Shown: one piece after another, positions 7,831-15,671 of the stretch
Layout: every line of letters begins with the position of its first letter
Numbering within the stretch: position 1 is the stretch's first letter
From: an uncultured Clostridia bacterium
GTDB taxonomy: Bacteria > Bacillota > Clostridia > Peptostreptococcales > Anaerovoracaceae
Length of the DNA: 37,083 nt
Direction of reading: 5' to 3'
NCBI GenBank assembly: GCA_945928865.1
Contig: CAMENZ010000014.1
Span: 1 to 37,083, forward strand
Translations under genes and position numbers: made by a program
The notes under the pieces: generated by a model
Database searches by the model: none
Seen by the model: the letters and a program-made list of their open reading frames with translations, nothing else
What the model was told of the DNA's origin: nothing

Positions 7831-9918
7831 GTGAAAAGATTTATAACAAATATTATTATTTATATAGTGCTTTTTGCTGTGGTTTTAACAGTAGCTTATG
7901 TTTACAAAAGTAGCTTAGGTGAAGAAGTAACTGTAAAGGAAGTGCCATTTTCTCAGGTGGTTCAGTTAGCAAAGGATGAAAAATTGCAAGAGGTGGAAAT
8001 TAAGAATACCACTATAACTGCAAAGTTAGATAAAAAGAGTACAGTTTATGCTTATGCTCCTTCTGTAGGAGAGATTATGTGGCTTGACCAGACTTATTTA
8101 ATGCCGCAGATAGAGGAAGGAAAACTGAAATATTCCAGCCCTAAACCTGATACAGGCTCTTTCTGGCTAAGCATAATTCCTAATGTTTTAATGGTAGGTG
8201 CTTTGATTTTCTTATTTTATATAATGATAAATCAAGGTGGAAACGGAAAAGCCTTTCAGTTTGGTAAATCTAAGGCTAAACTTTCAAAGGGAAATAAGAA
8301 GCTTACTTTTAAAGAGGTTGCGGGCTTAGAAGAAGAAAAGGTAGAGTTAGCAGAGATTGTAGATTTCTTACGCGACCCTAGAAAATATAAAAATTTAGGG
8401 GCTAGAATTCCTAAGGGCATTCTCTTAGTAGGGCCTCCGGGAACAGGTAAAACTTATATTTCTAAGGCTTGTGCAGGAGAAGCAGGGGTACCTTTCTTTA
8501 CGATTTCAGGTTCTGATTTTGTGGAAATGTTCGTAGGTGTAGGTGCTTCCAGAGTAAGAGATTTATTTGATCAGGCTAAGAAAAATTCACCTTGTATTAT
8601 TTTCATAGATGAAATTGATGCGGTAGGCCGTAAGAGAGGTTCCGGCATCGGTGGTGGACATGATGAAAGGGAACAGACTTTGAACCAGTTATTAGTAGAA
8701 ATGGATGGTTTCGAAGAAAATTCCGGAATTATTATTTTGGCTGCAACTAACAGACCGGATGTATTAGACCCTGCCCTTTTAAGACCGGGTAGGTTTGACC
8801 GTCAGGTAGTTATCGGACTTCCGGATGTAAGAGGAAGAGAAGCGATTATAAATGTTCATGCTAAGAATAAACCTTTAGCTGAGGATGTTACCCCTTCTAT
8901 TTTAGCTAGAAGAACTATGGGTTCTACTCCGGCTGATTTAGAGAATATTTTAAATGAGGCAGCTCTGATTACTGCTAGAAGAAATGGTAGATTAATTAGA
9001 ATGGAAGAAATAGAAGAAGCTATTCGTAAGGTTGAAATGGGACCGGCTAAGAGATCAAAGGTTGTTTCAGATGAAGAAAAGAAACTTACTGCTTACCACG
9101 AAAGTGGTCATGCTATAGTAGCCAGATCCTTGCCTAATCACATGCCAATTCATGAAGTTACAATTATTCCTAGAGGAAGAGCCGGTGGATATACTATGTA
9201 TCTTCCAAAGGATGATAATATGTTTGAAACCAGACAGTCTATGTATAACTATATAGTATCTTGTATGGGTGGTAGAGTAGCTGAAAAGTTAAAGTTAGAT
9301 GATATTTCCATAGGAGCTTCCGGAGATATTAAACAGGCTACAGATGTGGCTAGAGAAATGATTACTAAGTATGGTTTCTCCGAAAAACTGGGTAATGTTA
9401 ATTATGGTGGCGATGGAGAAGTGTTCTTAGGAAATGATTTCACACAGCATAAAAATTATTCCGAAGAAACTGCTAAGACTATAGATGAAGAAATTAGAAG
9501 AATTATTTCTGAAGCCTATGATTTGGCAACTAAGATTTTGACTGAAAAGGACGAAGTTTTAGAGCGAATGGCTAAGGCATTGCTTTTAGTTGAAACCATT
9601 GATGGCGAACAGTTTGAAGGTCTATATAGTGGAGAACTTACAGTAGAGGCTCTTAAGGAGAAGGTTGATGCCGAATTTGAAGAAAATCAGAAAAAGAATG
9701 AAGAAGAAGCTGCAGTAAATGAAAAAATTCTTCAAGAGGAGAGGGAACGCTTAGAGGCGGAACTTAAGAAGTTTGAAGAAGAGCTTTTAACTAATAACCC
9801 GGATGGTATCAATGCTAGGCTTTTAACTCCTGAAGAGGCTGAAATTGCAAGAAGACATGGTATGATTCACGATGCCAATGAAGATAGAGAAGAGGATGAA
9901 GATGAAAGTAACAGTTAG
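7831..9918 (+). CDS. ftsH: ATP-dependent zinc metalloprotease FtsH
   Basis: Membrane-anchored AAA+ protease for quality control of membrane and short-lived proteins. There are two transmembrane segments (about residues 4-24 and 112-133) with a short extracytoplasmic part between them. Walker A is GPPGTGKT (201-208), Walker B is IIFIDE (256-261) and the zinc site is HESGH (423-427). The start is a GTG with AGGAG five bases upstream. At 695 residues it is longer than the usual 610-660; the excess is a charged, glutamate-rich, probably coiled-coil tail from about residue 610. GSTPADL replaces the usual G(F/Y)TGADL near residue 364. The 3' end overlaps the next gene by 17 bases. Confidence 0.97.
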   Translation: MKRFITNIIIYIVLFAVVLTVAYVYKSSLGEEVTVKEVPFSQVVQLAKDEKLQEVEIKNTTITAKLDKKSTVYAYAPSVGEIMWLDQTYLMPQIEEGKLKYSSPKPDTGSFWLSIIPNVLMVGALIFLFYIMINQGGNGKAFQFGKSKAKLSKGNKKLTFKEVAGLEEEKVELAEIVDFLRDPRKYKNLGARIPKGILLVGPPGTGKTYISKACAGEAGVPFFTISGSDFVEMFVGVGASRVRDLFDQAKKNSPCIIFIDEIDAVGRKRGSGIGGGHDEREQTLNQLLVEMDGFEENSGIIILAATNRPDVLDPALLRPGRFDRQVVIGLPDVRGREAIINVHAKNKPLAEDVTPSILARRTMGSTPADLENILNEAALITARRNGRLIRMEEIEEAIRKVEMGPAKRSKVVSDEEKKLTAYHESGHAIVARSLPNHMPIHEVTIIPRGRAGGYTMYLPKDDNMFETRQSMYNYIVSCMGGRVAEKLKLDDISIGASGDIKQATDVAREMITKYGFSEKLGNVNYGGDGEVFLGNDFTQHKNYSEETAKTIDEEIRRIISEAYDLATKILTEKDEVLERMAKALLLVETIDGEQFEGLYSGELTVEALKEKVDAEFEENQKKNEEEAAVNEKILQEERERLEAELKKFEEELLTNNPDGINARLLTPEEAEIARRHGMIHDANEDREEDEDESNS

Positions 9919-11479
9919 AGATTGTCTACAATTAGATATTTTTAGACAAACAGTAGTGGTGGGCGGAGAAGCGAAGCTTGACAATAGAATAAAGACTTTG
10001 ACCATAATGGATGCAGCCACCAGTTCTGAAGCTGTGAAATTAAATGGAACTCCTGAAGCTATGGTGCTGACAAGTTTTGCAGGCATGAAAGATGATGTAA
10101 ATGCACAGGTGGAAACTGTGGAAGCCTTAGCTCAGGCAGGAGTTTCTGCTATGGTTTTCTTTCAGAGAGATAAACTTTCAAAATCCGTAGATAAGGCGGT
10201 AACAGAAAAGGCTGACAGTTTAGGTTTACCTTTTATAGTGATGGCAGATGGAGCTAATGTGGACTATACTATGGTTATGTCTAAGGTTACAGAAGCTATA
10301 AATACGGGTAGCGATTTTAAAAACAGCCTTATTAGCAATACTATATTCCATCTTTTGAATTTTGAGAAACATTCCAATTTCCAGCAGGCTTTAAGAGAAG
10401 CCGCTATAAACAACGATTTCCAAGTTATTCTTTTAAGTGAAGAATTTAATCCTGTGTTTGTAGTAGAAACCAGATATCAGGCTACTATAAATGAGGCGAT
10501 TATTCGCGGTAAGGAAATGGCTTTTAGCTTGACTAACAGCTATAGCTTAATAGATATAAATGGCGTTTTAACTTATTGGGGTATTGTTAATATCAATGAG
10601 GATAGATACTACCTTATTATTGTAGATAATGAGGATAATTATTCTGCTAATGAGGTGAGCAAATTGGCTGAAATCATCGAATTAGCTATGGGTATGTGGA
10701 AATTCACTCCTGAAAGAGATGCTAAGGCGGAATTGGTTAAAGCCTTAATGAGAGGAAATAAGTCTTTAGCATATTCCTTAAAGACAGAAGCTGCCATAAG
10801 GGCCAGAGATATAATTTCTATTTTTTACGCTAAGAATTTAGACACACGCCACGCTGATGATGTTATGAATAAGTTTTTAGCAGAAGGTTTAATAGATATT
10901 ATTAAGGTGTCTGAAGAAAAGGAAACCTATGGAATAATTCTCAAGGGTCATGAATTGGCTAAAAAAGAAGAGAATATGGAAAAGGCTATATGTATAAATC
11001 TCTTTGATGGGCTTAAAGGGAATAAGGCTGTAAGACTTTTTCATGTAACGGGTCTAGATGGAATAGAAGGCGCAGCAGATGGTTTTAGGCTGATAGGAGA
11101 AACTTGGTCCTATGTAGAAAGCGTTTTCCCTTATAAGAGAGTTTTTTCAAAATATGAGTTAGCCTTAGTTTCTAACTGTATCAATATTCAGGTTCAAGGA
11201 GGATATTTAAAGAAAAACTATATGGACTTCTTAGAACCTTTTAGAAAGAATGGAGATAATAAGGCTAGACAACTTTTAGAAACTTTAGAAACTTTCATAT
11301 TAGATGCAGGAATGAATTCAGCTAAAACCTCTGAATTTTTAGGCATACACACTAATACGGTACAATATAGATTAAAGAAAATCAACGAAATTTTAGGGGT
11401 TGAAATTACCGGAAACCGTGTAATACCGGGCTTGACAGTAGCATTAGCTCTTAAAAGGATGGAGGCATCTTTAAGATAA
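9902..11479 (+). CDS. PucR-family transcriptional regulator
   Basis: A 525-residue regulator. Its N-terminal ~120 residues match the PucR (purine catabolism regulatory) domain. The C-terminus carries the family's helix-turn-helix, with TSEFLGIHTNTVQYRLKKIN near residues 480-505. The middle resembles the linker/GGDEF-like region of this family. I place the start at the ATG at 9902, inside the end of ftsH, because the protein then begins [12 protein letters not shown], the usual PucR opening, and AGAAGAGG lies upstream. A start at 9872 would add ten residues. No purine catabolism genes are near, so its targets are unknown. Co-transcription with ftsH is likely from the 17-base overlap. Confidence 0.87.
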   Translation: MKVTVRDCLQLDIFRQTVVVGGEAKLDNRIKTLTIMDAATSSEAVKLNGTPEAMVLTSFAGMKDDVNAQVETVEALAQAGVSAMVFFQRDKLSKSVDKAVTEKADSLGLPFIVMADGANVDYTMVMSKVTEAINTGSDFKNSLISNTIFHLLNFEKHSNFQQALREAAINNDFQVILLSEEFNPVFVVETRYQATINEAIIRGKEMAFSLTNSYSLIDINGVLTYWGIVNINEDRYYLIIVDNEDNYSANEVSKLAEIIELAMGMWKFTPERDAKAELVKALMRGNKSLAYSLKTEAAIRARDIISIFYAKNLDTRHADDVMNKFLAEGLIDIIKVSEEKETYGIILKGHELAKKEENMEKAICINLFDGLKGNKAVRLFHVTGLDGIEGAADGFRLIGETWSYVESVFPYKRVFSKYELALVSNCINIQVQGGYLKKNYMDFLEPFRKNGDNKARQLLETLETFILDAGMNSAKTSEFLGIHTNTVQYRLKKINEILGVEITGNRVIPGLTVALALKRMEASLR

Positions 11480-11481
11480 AT

Positions 11482-12444
11482 ATGGTAAAAGAATTAAAAA
11501 TAGGGACTATAAAATTAAATAGTCCCTTTATATTAGCGCCCCTTGCAGGAATAACCGATGCACCTTTCAGAAAAATCTGCCACCGGTATGGTGCGGCTCT
11601 CACATATTCTGAAATGGTAAGTGCAAAGGGACTTTATTATGGTGATAAAAATACAGAAAATCTTCTTCAGATTTTGCCGGAAGAAGGTATGGTAGGTTAC
11701 CAGATCTTTGGACATGAGCCTGAAATTATAGGCTTTGCGGCAAAGAAATTAGATGATAGAAAAAATGTTTTATTAGACATAAATATGGGCTGCCCCGTTC
11801 CGAAGATTGTAAAAAACTTTGAAGGCTCTTATTTGATGAAGAATCCGGACTTGGTATTTCAGGTGGTAGAAGCGGCAGTGAGAAACTCTTCTAAACCGGT
11901 TACGGTCAAAATCCGCTCCGGCTGGGACGACAACTCTATTAACGCACCTGAAGTAGCAAAGGCAATAGAAGCCGGTGGCGCATCGGCAGTGGCAGTTCAC
12001 GGTAGAACCAGAGAACAGTTTTACTCCGGAAAAGCTGACTGGTCTGTAATCGCTGATGTAAAAAAAGGGGTGAAGATTCCCGTTATAGCTAATGGGGATG
12101 TGGTAGATGGAGAAAGCGGTAAGGCGTTGATGGAAGCAACCGGATGTGATTTTGTTATGATAGGTCGTGGAGCCTTAGGGAATCCTTGGATTTTTCAAGA
12201 ATTAAATCGCATGTGGCTTAAGGAACCCCCTATGGAAAAGCCTACGGCAGAAGATAAGAAACAAATGATGCTTACTCATTTAGAGGGTGTTATGGAAATC
12301 AAAGGCGAGTATGTGGCAGTCAGAGAAATGAGAAAACATGTGGGCTGGTACTTAAAGGGCATACATGGAGCTGCAAAACTTAGAGGGGAAATCAATAAAC
12401 TGAATAGCTACGAAGAGCTGAAAAAGGCGATTTTGGAATTGTAA
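11482..12444 (+). CDS. dusB: tRNA-dihydrouridine synthase
   Basis: FMN-dependent enzyme reducing uridines in the tRNA D-loop, of the DusB/NifR3 type. The TIM-barrel opens with FILAPLAGITDAPFR. The catalytic cysteine is C104 in NMGCPVPKIVK, and VKIRSGWD and AVHGRTREQFYSG carry FMN and tRNA contacts. The length is 320 residues. The start codon lies two bases after the previous stop and has only weak ribosome binding sequence; the nearest GGAGG is 16 bases away, so coupling to the previous gene is likely. Codons 8-16 contain a 9-bp hairpin (11502-11527). The segment around 11880-12015 is richer in C-ending codons than its neighbours. Confidence 0.94.
   Translation: MVKELKIGTIKLNSPFILAPLAGITDAPFRKICHRYGAALTYSEMVSAKGLYYGDKNTENLLQILPEEGMVGYQIFGHEPEIIGFAAKKLDDRKNVLLDINMGCPVPKIVKNFEGSYLMKNPDLVFQVVEAAVRNSSKPVTVKIRSGWDDNSINAPEVAKAIEAGGASAVAVHGRTREQFYSGKADWSVIADVKKGVKIPVIANGDVVDGESGKALMEATGCDFVMIGRGALGNPWIFQELNRMWLKEPPMEKPTAEDKKQMMLTHLEGVMEIKGEYVAVREMRKHVGWYLKGIHGAAKLRGEINKLNSYEELKKAILEL
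11502..11527 (+). other. hairpin inside the first codons of dusB
   Basis: AGGGACTAT (11502-11510) pairs perfectly with ATAGTCCCT (11519-11527) around an A/T-only eight-base loop and is followed by TTATATT. It begins 20 bases after the start codon. It could slow ribosome loading or act as a weak internal terminator for transcripts coming from ftsH. It could also be chance. Confidence 0.45.
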
Positions 12445-12499
12445 TTGGAAGTTGTAGTGGATAAAAAAATTAAATACATTCCGAATTTATAGTTGAAAA

Positions 12500-12555
12500 A
12501 AGGGCTGTTGCTAAGTGATGTAAAATCTCTCAGCGTGACAGCCCTTATTTTATTT
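12500..12555. terminator. bidirectional terminator between dusB and rubrerythrin
   Basis: AGGGCTGT (12501-12508) pairs with ACAGCCCT (12538-12545), with wobble pairs extending inward. A-rich sequence lies on the left and TTATTTTATTT on the right, so the same hairpin can end transcripts from both convergent genes. Confidence 0.85.
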
Positions 12556-12586
12556 AGATTATTTAATAGATTTAAAAAGCTTAAGC

Positions 12587-13261
12587 TTATTTACCGAAGT
12601 ATCTCTTTAATAAGCCTTCAAATGCTGCACCGTGTCTAGCTTCATCCTTAGCCATTTCATGAACTGTATCATGGATAGCATCTAGGTTCTGCTGTTTAGC
12701 TCTGGTAGCTAAATCTTTCTTGCCGGCACAAGCACCAGCTTCAGCATCAACTCTCATCTTAAGGTTCTGTTCTGTGGAATCAGTAACAACTTCACCTAAA
12801 AGTTCAGCAAACTTAGCAGCGTGTTCAGCTTCTTCCCAAGCAGCCTTTTCCCAGTAAAGTCCGATTTCAGGATAACCTTCTCTGTGAGCAACTCTGGACA
12901 TTGCTAAGTACATACCTACTTCACAACATTCTCCTTCAAAGTTAGCTCTTAAGTCAGCGATAATCTGAGGATCAACACCCTTAGCAACTCCAACTACATG
13001 CATATCAGCAAACTCTACTTTGCCGGTTGACTGTTTGATGAACTTATCAGCAGGTACTCCACAAACCGGGCAAGTACCGGGAGCTTCAGGTCCTTCGTGA
13101 GTGTATCCGCAAACGGAGCAAACCCATTTAGCAGATGCCTTTTCTTCAACTTTTTCTTCTACTTTTTCAAAATTTTCGGCGCCTACATGACATACAGGGC
13201 ATTCAGTCGGTGCTGCATCTCCCTCATGAACATATCCGCAAACTTTACAAATCCATTTCAT
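12587..13261 (-). CDS. rubrerythrin with two N-terminal rubredoxin domains
   Basis: Peroxide-detoxifying diiron protein of anaerobes. Two rubredoxin-type domains come first, with iron ligands C5, C8, C21, C24 and C48, C51, C64, C67, joined by a lysine/glutamate linker. A ferritin-like four-helix domain follows (from about residue 85), with E111, EEAEH (143-147) and DEARH (206-210) as diiron ligands. Putting rubredoxin in front makes it a reverse rubrerythrin, a known clostridial NADH peroxidase type; two copies are unusual. The start is an ATG with AGGAGGAA six bases upstream. The gene is monocistronic, with a leader of about 80 bases. Its codon choice suggests high expression. A PerR box was not evident. 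Confidence 0.93.
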   Translation of the reverse strand: MKWICKVCGYVHEGDAAPTECPVCHVGAENFEKVEEKVEEKASAKWVCSVCGYTHEGPEAPGTCPVCGVPADKFIKQSTGKVEFADMHVVGVAKGVDPQIIADLRANFEGECCEVGMYLAMSRVAHREGYPEIGLYWEKAAWEEAEHAAKFAELLGEVVTDSTEQNLKMRVDAEAGACAGKKDLATRAKQQNLDAIHDTVHEMAKDEARHGAAFEGLLKRYFGK

Positions 13262-13345
13262 AATATCTTCCTCCTATATAATATATTTTTACGACACAGG
13301 AAAGCCATTTAAAACCTACCTTGATGGTCGTCTTCATACAGCTAT

Positions 13346-13374
13346 ATTCTACCACATTTAGTTTCAAATATATA
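13346..13374 (-). promoter_or_regulatory. candidate promoter of the rubrerythrin
   Basis: On the minus strand, TAGAAT (13351-13346) is preceded by TGG, an extended -10. The matching -35 position (13374-13369) reads only TATATA. TTGAAA (13367-13362) is nearby but spaced only 15 bases from a TATAGC alternative. The leader to the start codon is about 80 bases. Confidence 0.4.
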
Positions 13375-13468
13375 GTATTTTTATAAAAACATACTAAATC
13401 TTCACACAATATGTACAATTAAGGTAGAGGAAAACTTGGCTGCTAGGATGTAAAGTTTGAAGTTATGA

Positions 13469-13696
13469 CTGGGAGCTTATTTAGGAGCTGTACTGGCTGT
13501 TTTATTGGGAGTCGGAAGATTTTTAGGTACTAATGCTATAGGAATGTGTGCCTTTATAGGTGCTGTAGGCATTTCTATTTTAGTGCTATTAGTCGCCAAT
13601 ATAGGTGGAAAATCCAATTCTATCAGATTGATTTTGGCAGGATTGGCATTGAGTACAGTTTGTTCTGCCATTTCTAATTTTGTAATATATATATAA
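13469..13696 (+). pseudogene. fragment of a FecCD/BtuC-type iron ABC transporter permease
   Basis: A 75-codon open stretch, with an in-frame TGA just before it at 13466, encodes a hydrophobic peptide. It contains GAYLGAVLAVLLG, CAFIGAVGISILVLLVA and SIRLILAGLALSTVCSAISN. This pattern matches the middle membrane helices of FecCD-family permeases for iron-siderophore or cobalamin uptake, roughly residues 95-170 of about 330. Both ends are missing, and no ribosome binding site and no partner ATPase or binding protein lie nearby. The reading frame closes in a TATATATATAA run. I read it as the decayed remnant of a lost uptake operon whose terminator survives at 13761. Identification is from the pattern only. 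Confidence 0.72.
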
Positions 13697-13760
13697 ATAT
13701 TATATGAAATTTTATTATCCTCATTGTTAGCATAAACTATCGTGTGGGTATGGGTAAAAC

Positions 13761-13797
13761 AAAAGCACTTCGAGCAAACGCAAGGAGTGCTTTTTAG
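13761..13797 (+). terminator. orphan intrinsic terminator
   Basis: AAAAGCACT (13761-13769) pairs with AGTGCTTTT (13786-13794). Two further pairs, T·G and C-G, extend the stem inward, and the stem is followed by TTTTTAG. No intact gene precedes it on this strand; it probably ended the operon of which the permease fragment is left. Confidence 0.8.
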
Positions 13798-13964
13798 TAT
13801 GGTGAATAGGATTAGTATCCTTGATATTTGCAAAAATTGCCTGAAATATTGATTACAGCAAAATTTATAGTGCCTATTTCTCTCGCATGGATTCTATTCT
13901 TTTAGTAGAAGTCTTTTTTCAACAAAAATTCAATAAAAGTTCAGACAAATAAATACAGCCTTAG
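13798..13964. other. intergenic, nothing recognised
   Basis: The stretch between the orphan terminator and the lipoprotein promoter is A/T-rich, holds no open frame of note and shows no structured RNA I can name. Confidence 0.5.
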
Positions 13965-13993
13965 TTGAAGAACTTCTTAATTTGTGGTATTAT
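13965..13993 (+). promoter_or_regulatory. sigma-A-type promoter of the binding lipoprotein gene
   Basis: TTGAAG (13965-13970) and TATTAT (13988-13993) lie 17 bases apart, with an extended -10 (TGG directly before TATTAT). The leader to the ATG at 14027 is about 27 bases. Confidence 0.75.
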
Positions 13994-14026
13994 ATAGGGT
14001 ATTATAAATCCTGAAGGAGAAGTCTT

Positions 14027-15388
14027 ATGAAGGAAAAGAGAGTATTAAAAAAAATAGTCCATAAATTATGGACTGTGAATGATATAAAATTTAATAAGGC
14101 GAAAAATGCAGCTAGGATTTTAGCTTTGACTATGATATTGGCTTTAGGGCTGACAGGTTGTACTACTTATAATAATTTTAAAAACGCTTGGCTACCTAAG
14201 GACAAGGTTGAGGAAGAGCGTACTATTAAAATAGGTGTATTTGAGCCTATGAGTGGTCAGTATAAGCAGCAGGGCATGGAAGAGGTTAGAGGTATAGAAT
14301 TAGCCTATGAAAAAATGTCTAAGGTTTTAGATAAAAAAATCCAGTTAGTATACGGAGATAATAAATCCAATATGTATGACGGAGAGACTGCTTTGGAAGA
14401 ACTGATGTCTAATTCACCTAATGTGGTTCTGGGTAGTTACGGGGAAGTACTTACTTTAACCGCTAGTGATTATATTAAGAGTAGAGATGTACCGGGAATA
14501 GCGATTTCCAGCAGAAATCCTCTTATTACAGGAAATAATCCTTATTATTTCACCGTGTCTTTTTCTGAAACTAAACAGGGTAATGCCTTGGCAGATTTTG
14601 CTTATAATTCTATGAAGAAGGATATAGGTGCTACTGTAAGGTTTGAAAATGATGATAGAGCTCAGGCCATAGACAAACGATTTAATTCCAGATTTAGGAA
14701 GCTCACAGAAAATCCTGATGCTATAGTTGGGAGTTTTCAGGTAAAGGCAGAGGAAACGGATTTTTCAGTAACGATTGAGAAAATTCGTAATTCCGGAGCG
14801 AAGGTAGTACTACTTGCCATGTCACCTGTAGGAGCGGAGCTTTTCTTAAAACAGTGTGTAGAGAAAAATATGACTCATATACTGTTTTTAGGTACTGATG
14901 AATGGAATGATTCAGCATTTTTGGACAAAATCCGCAATAGCGATAAACTTAGTATTGCCTATGTTGCTCATGAGCCGACAGTGGAGAAGAGTTTTGAAGC
15001 TAAGGAATTTATAGATGCTTACAAGAAGAAATATGGGGCTAATACAGAACCGACATTAAATACTGCTTTGGCTTATGATGCTTATATGTTAGCTCTTCAA
15101 GCTATGGAAAATGCTTATGTGAATGCAGCCGGTAAAAAGCCTGCTGACATAGATAAGGAAGCTGAAACGGTAGCCATAGCTACAGCTTTAAAGAAGGAAA
15201 TTCAAACTATTAAGGATACGGGAATCCCAACAGGTAGATTTATAAGGGATGCTTTAAGTCAGATAGAAAATTACAAGGGAGTTTCCGGAATAATAAATTA
15301 TAAAGGAAGTAATGAGCCGTCTAAGACCATAGATATAGCATCTATTATTAAGGGTAAAGATGGAAGCTTATTTACATCTAATTCATAA
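14027..15388 (+). CDS. ABC transporter substrate-binding lipoprotein (Leu/Ile/Val type)
   Basis: A periplasmic-binding-protein-type I solute receptor anchored to the membrane as a lipoprotein. The lipobox is LTGC with C45 as the lipidated residue, preceded by the hydrophobic helix ILALTMILALG. The mature part starts TIKIGVFEPMSGQYKQQGME, the typical opening of branched-chain amino-acid receptors. The ~30-residue positively charged stretch before the signal helix is unusually long. The start is nevertheless well supported by AAGGAG upstream, and the only later ATG would remove half of the helix. The permease and ATPase partners (livHMGF) are absent here, so the ligand and partners are unknown. 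It could serve a transporter elsewhere or act as a sensor. Confidence 0.87.
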   Translation: MKEKRVLKKIVHKLWTVNDIKFNKAKNAARILALTMILALGLTGCTTYNNFKNAWLPKDKVEEERTIKIGVFEPMSGQYKQQGMEEVRGIELAYEKMSKVLDKKIQLVYGDNKSNMYDGETALEELMSNSPNVVLGSYGEVLTLTASDYIKSRDVPGIAISSRNPLITGNNPYYFTVSFSETKQGNALADFAYNSMKKDIGATVRFENDDRAQAIDKRFNSRFRKLTENPDAIVGSFQVKAEETDFSVTIEKIRNSGAKVVLLAMSPVGAELFLKQCVEKNMTHILFLGTDEWNDSAFLDKIRNSDKLSIAYVAHEPTVEKSFEAKEFIDAYKKKYGANTEPTLNTALAYDAYMLALQAMENAYVNAAGKKPADIDKEAETVAIATALKKEIQTIKDTGIPTGRFIRDALSQIENYKGVSGIINYKGSNEPSKTIDIASIIKGKDGSLFTSNS

Positions 15389-15438
15389 TTGGTAATAATT
15401 TAATTTATTAAATATATATTTTAAGAGAGGAAATTAAA

Positions 15439-15660
15439 ATGGAAGAAAAAATTATAGACGCTATTGGTCAAATCAGACCTTACCTTCAGAGAGATGGAGG
15501 AGATATTGAATTCGTAGAGCTTACAGAGGATAATATTGTAAAGGTTAGACTTCAGGGACACTGCGCAGGTTGTCCCGGTGCGCAGATGACTATTAAGGGT
15601 GTTGTAGAAAGACTTATTAAGGAAGCTTACCCTGAAATTAAGGGTGTAGAAGCAGTTTAA
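15439..15660 (+). CDS. NifU C-terminal domain Fe-S scaffold protein
   Basis: A 73-residue stand-alone NifU-like domain that carries Fe-S clusters to target proteins. The cluster cysteines are C42 and C45 in GHCAGCPGAQM, and the opening IDAIGQIRPYLQRDGGDIEF is typical. The start is an ATG behind AGAGAGGAAA. The upstream gap contains a possible weak promoter, TTGGTA (15389) and TATATA (15413) with an 18-base spacer. It lies 11 bases before pepV, so the two probably share a message. Confidence 0.92.
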   Translation: MEEKIIDAIGQIRPYLQRDGGDIEFVELTEDNIVKVRLQGHCAGCPGAQMTIKGVVERLIKEAYPEIKGVEAV

Positions 15661-15671
15661 GAGGAGATTAA

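Noticed and set aside
13741-13793. P-loop-like peptide GMGKTKAL in one frame, possible ATPase remnant
   Set aside because: It is short and overlaps the left arm of the orphan terminator, and no further ATPase motif follows; chance is the simpler reading.
13477-13833. 118-codon frame on the minus strand
   Set aside because: It is the antisense of the permease fragment and terminator, is low-complexity and lacks a start signal.
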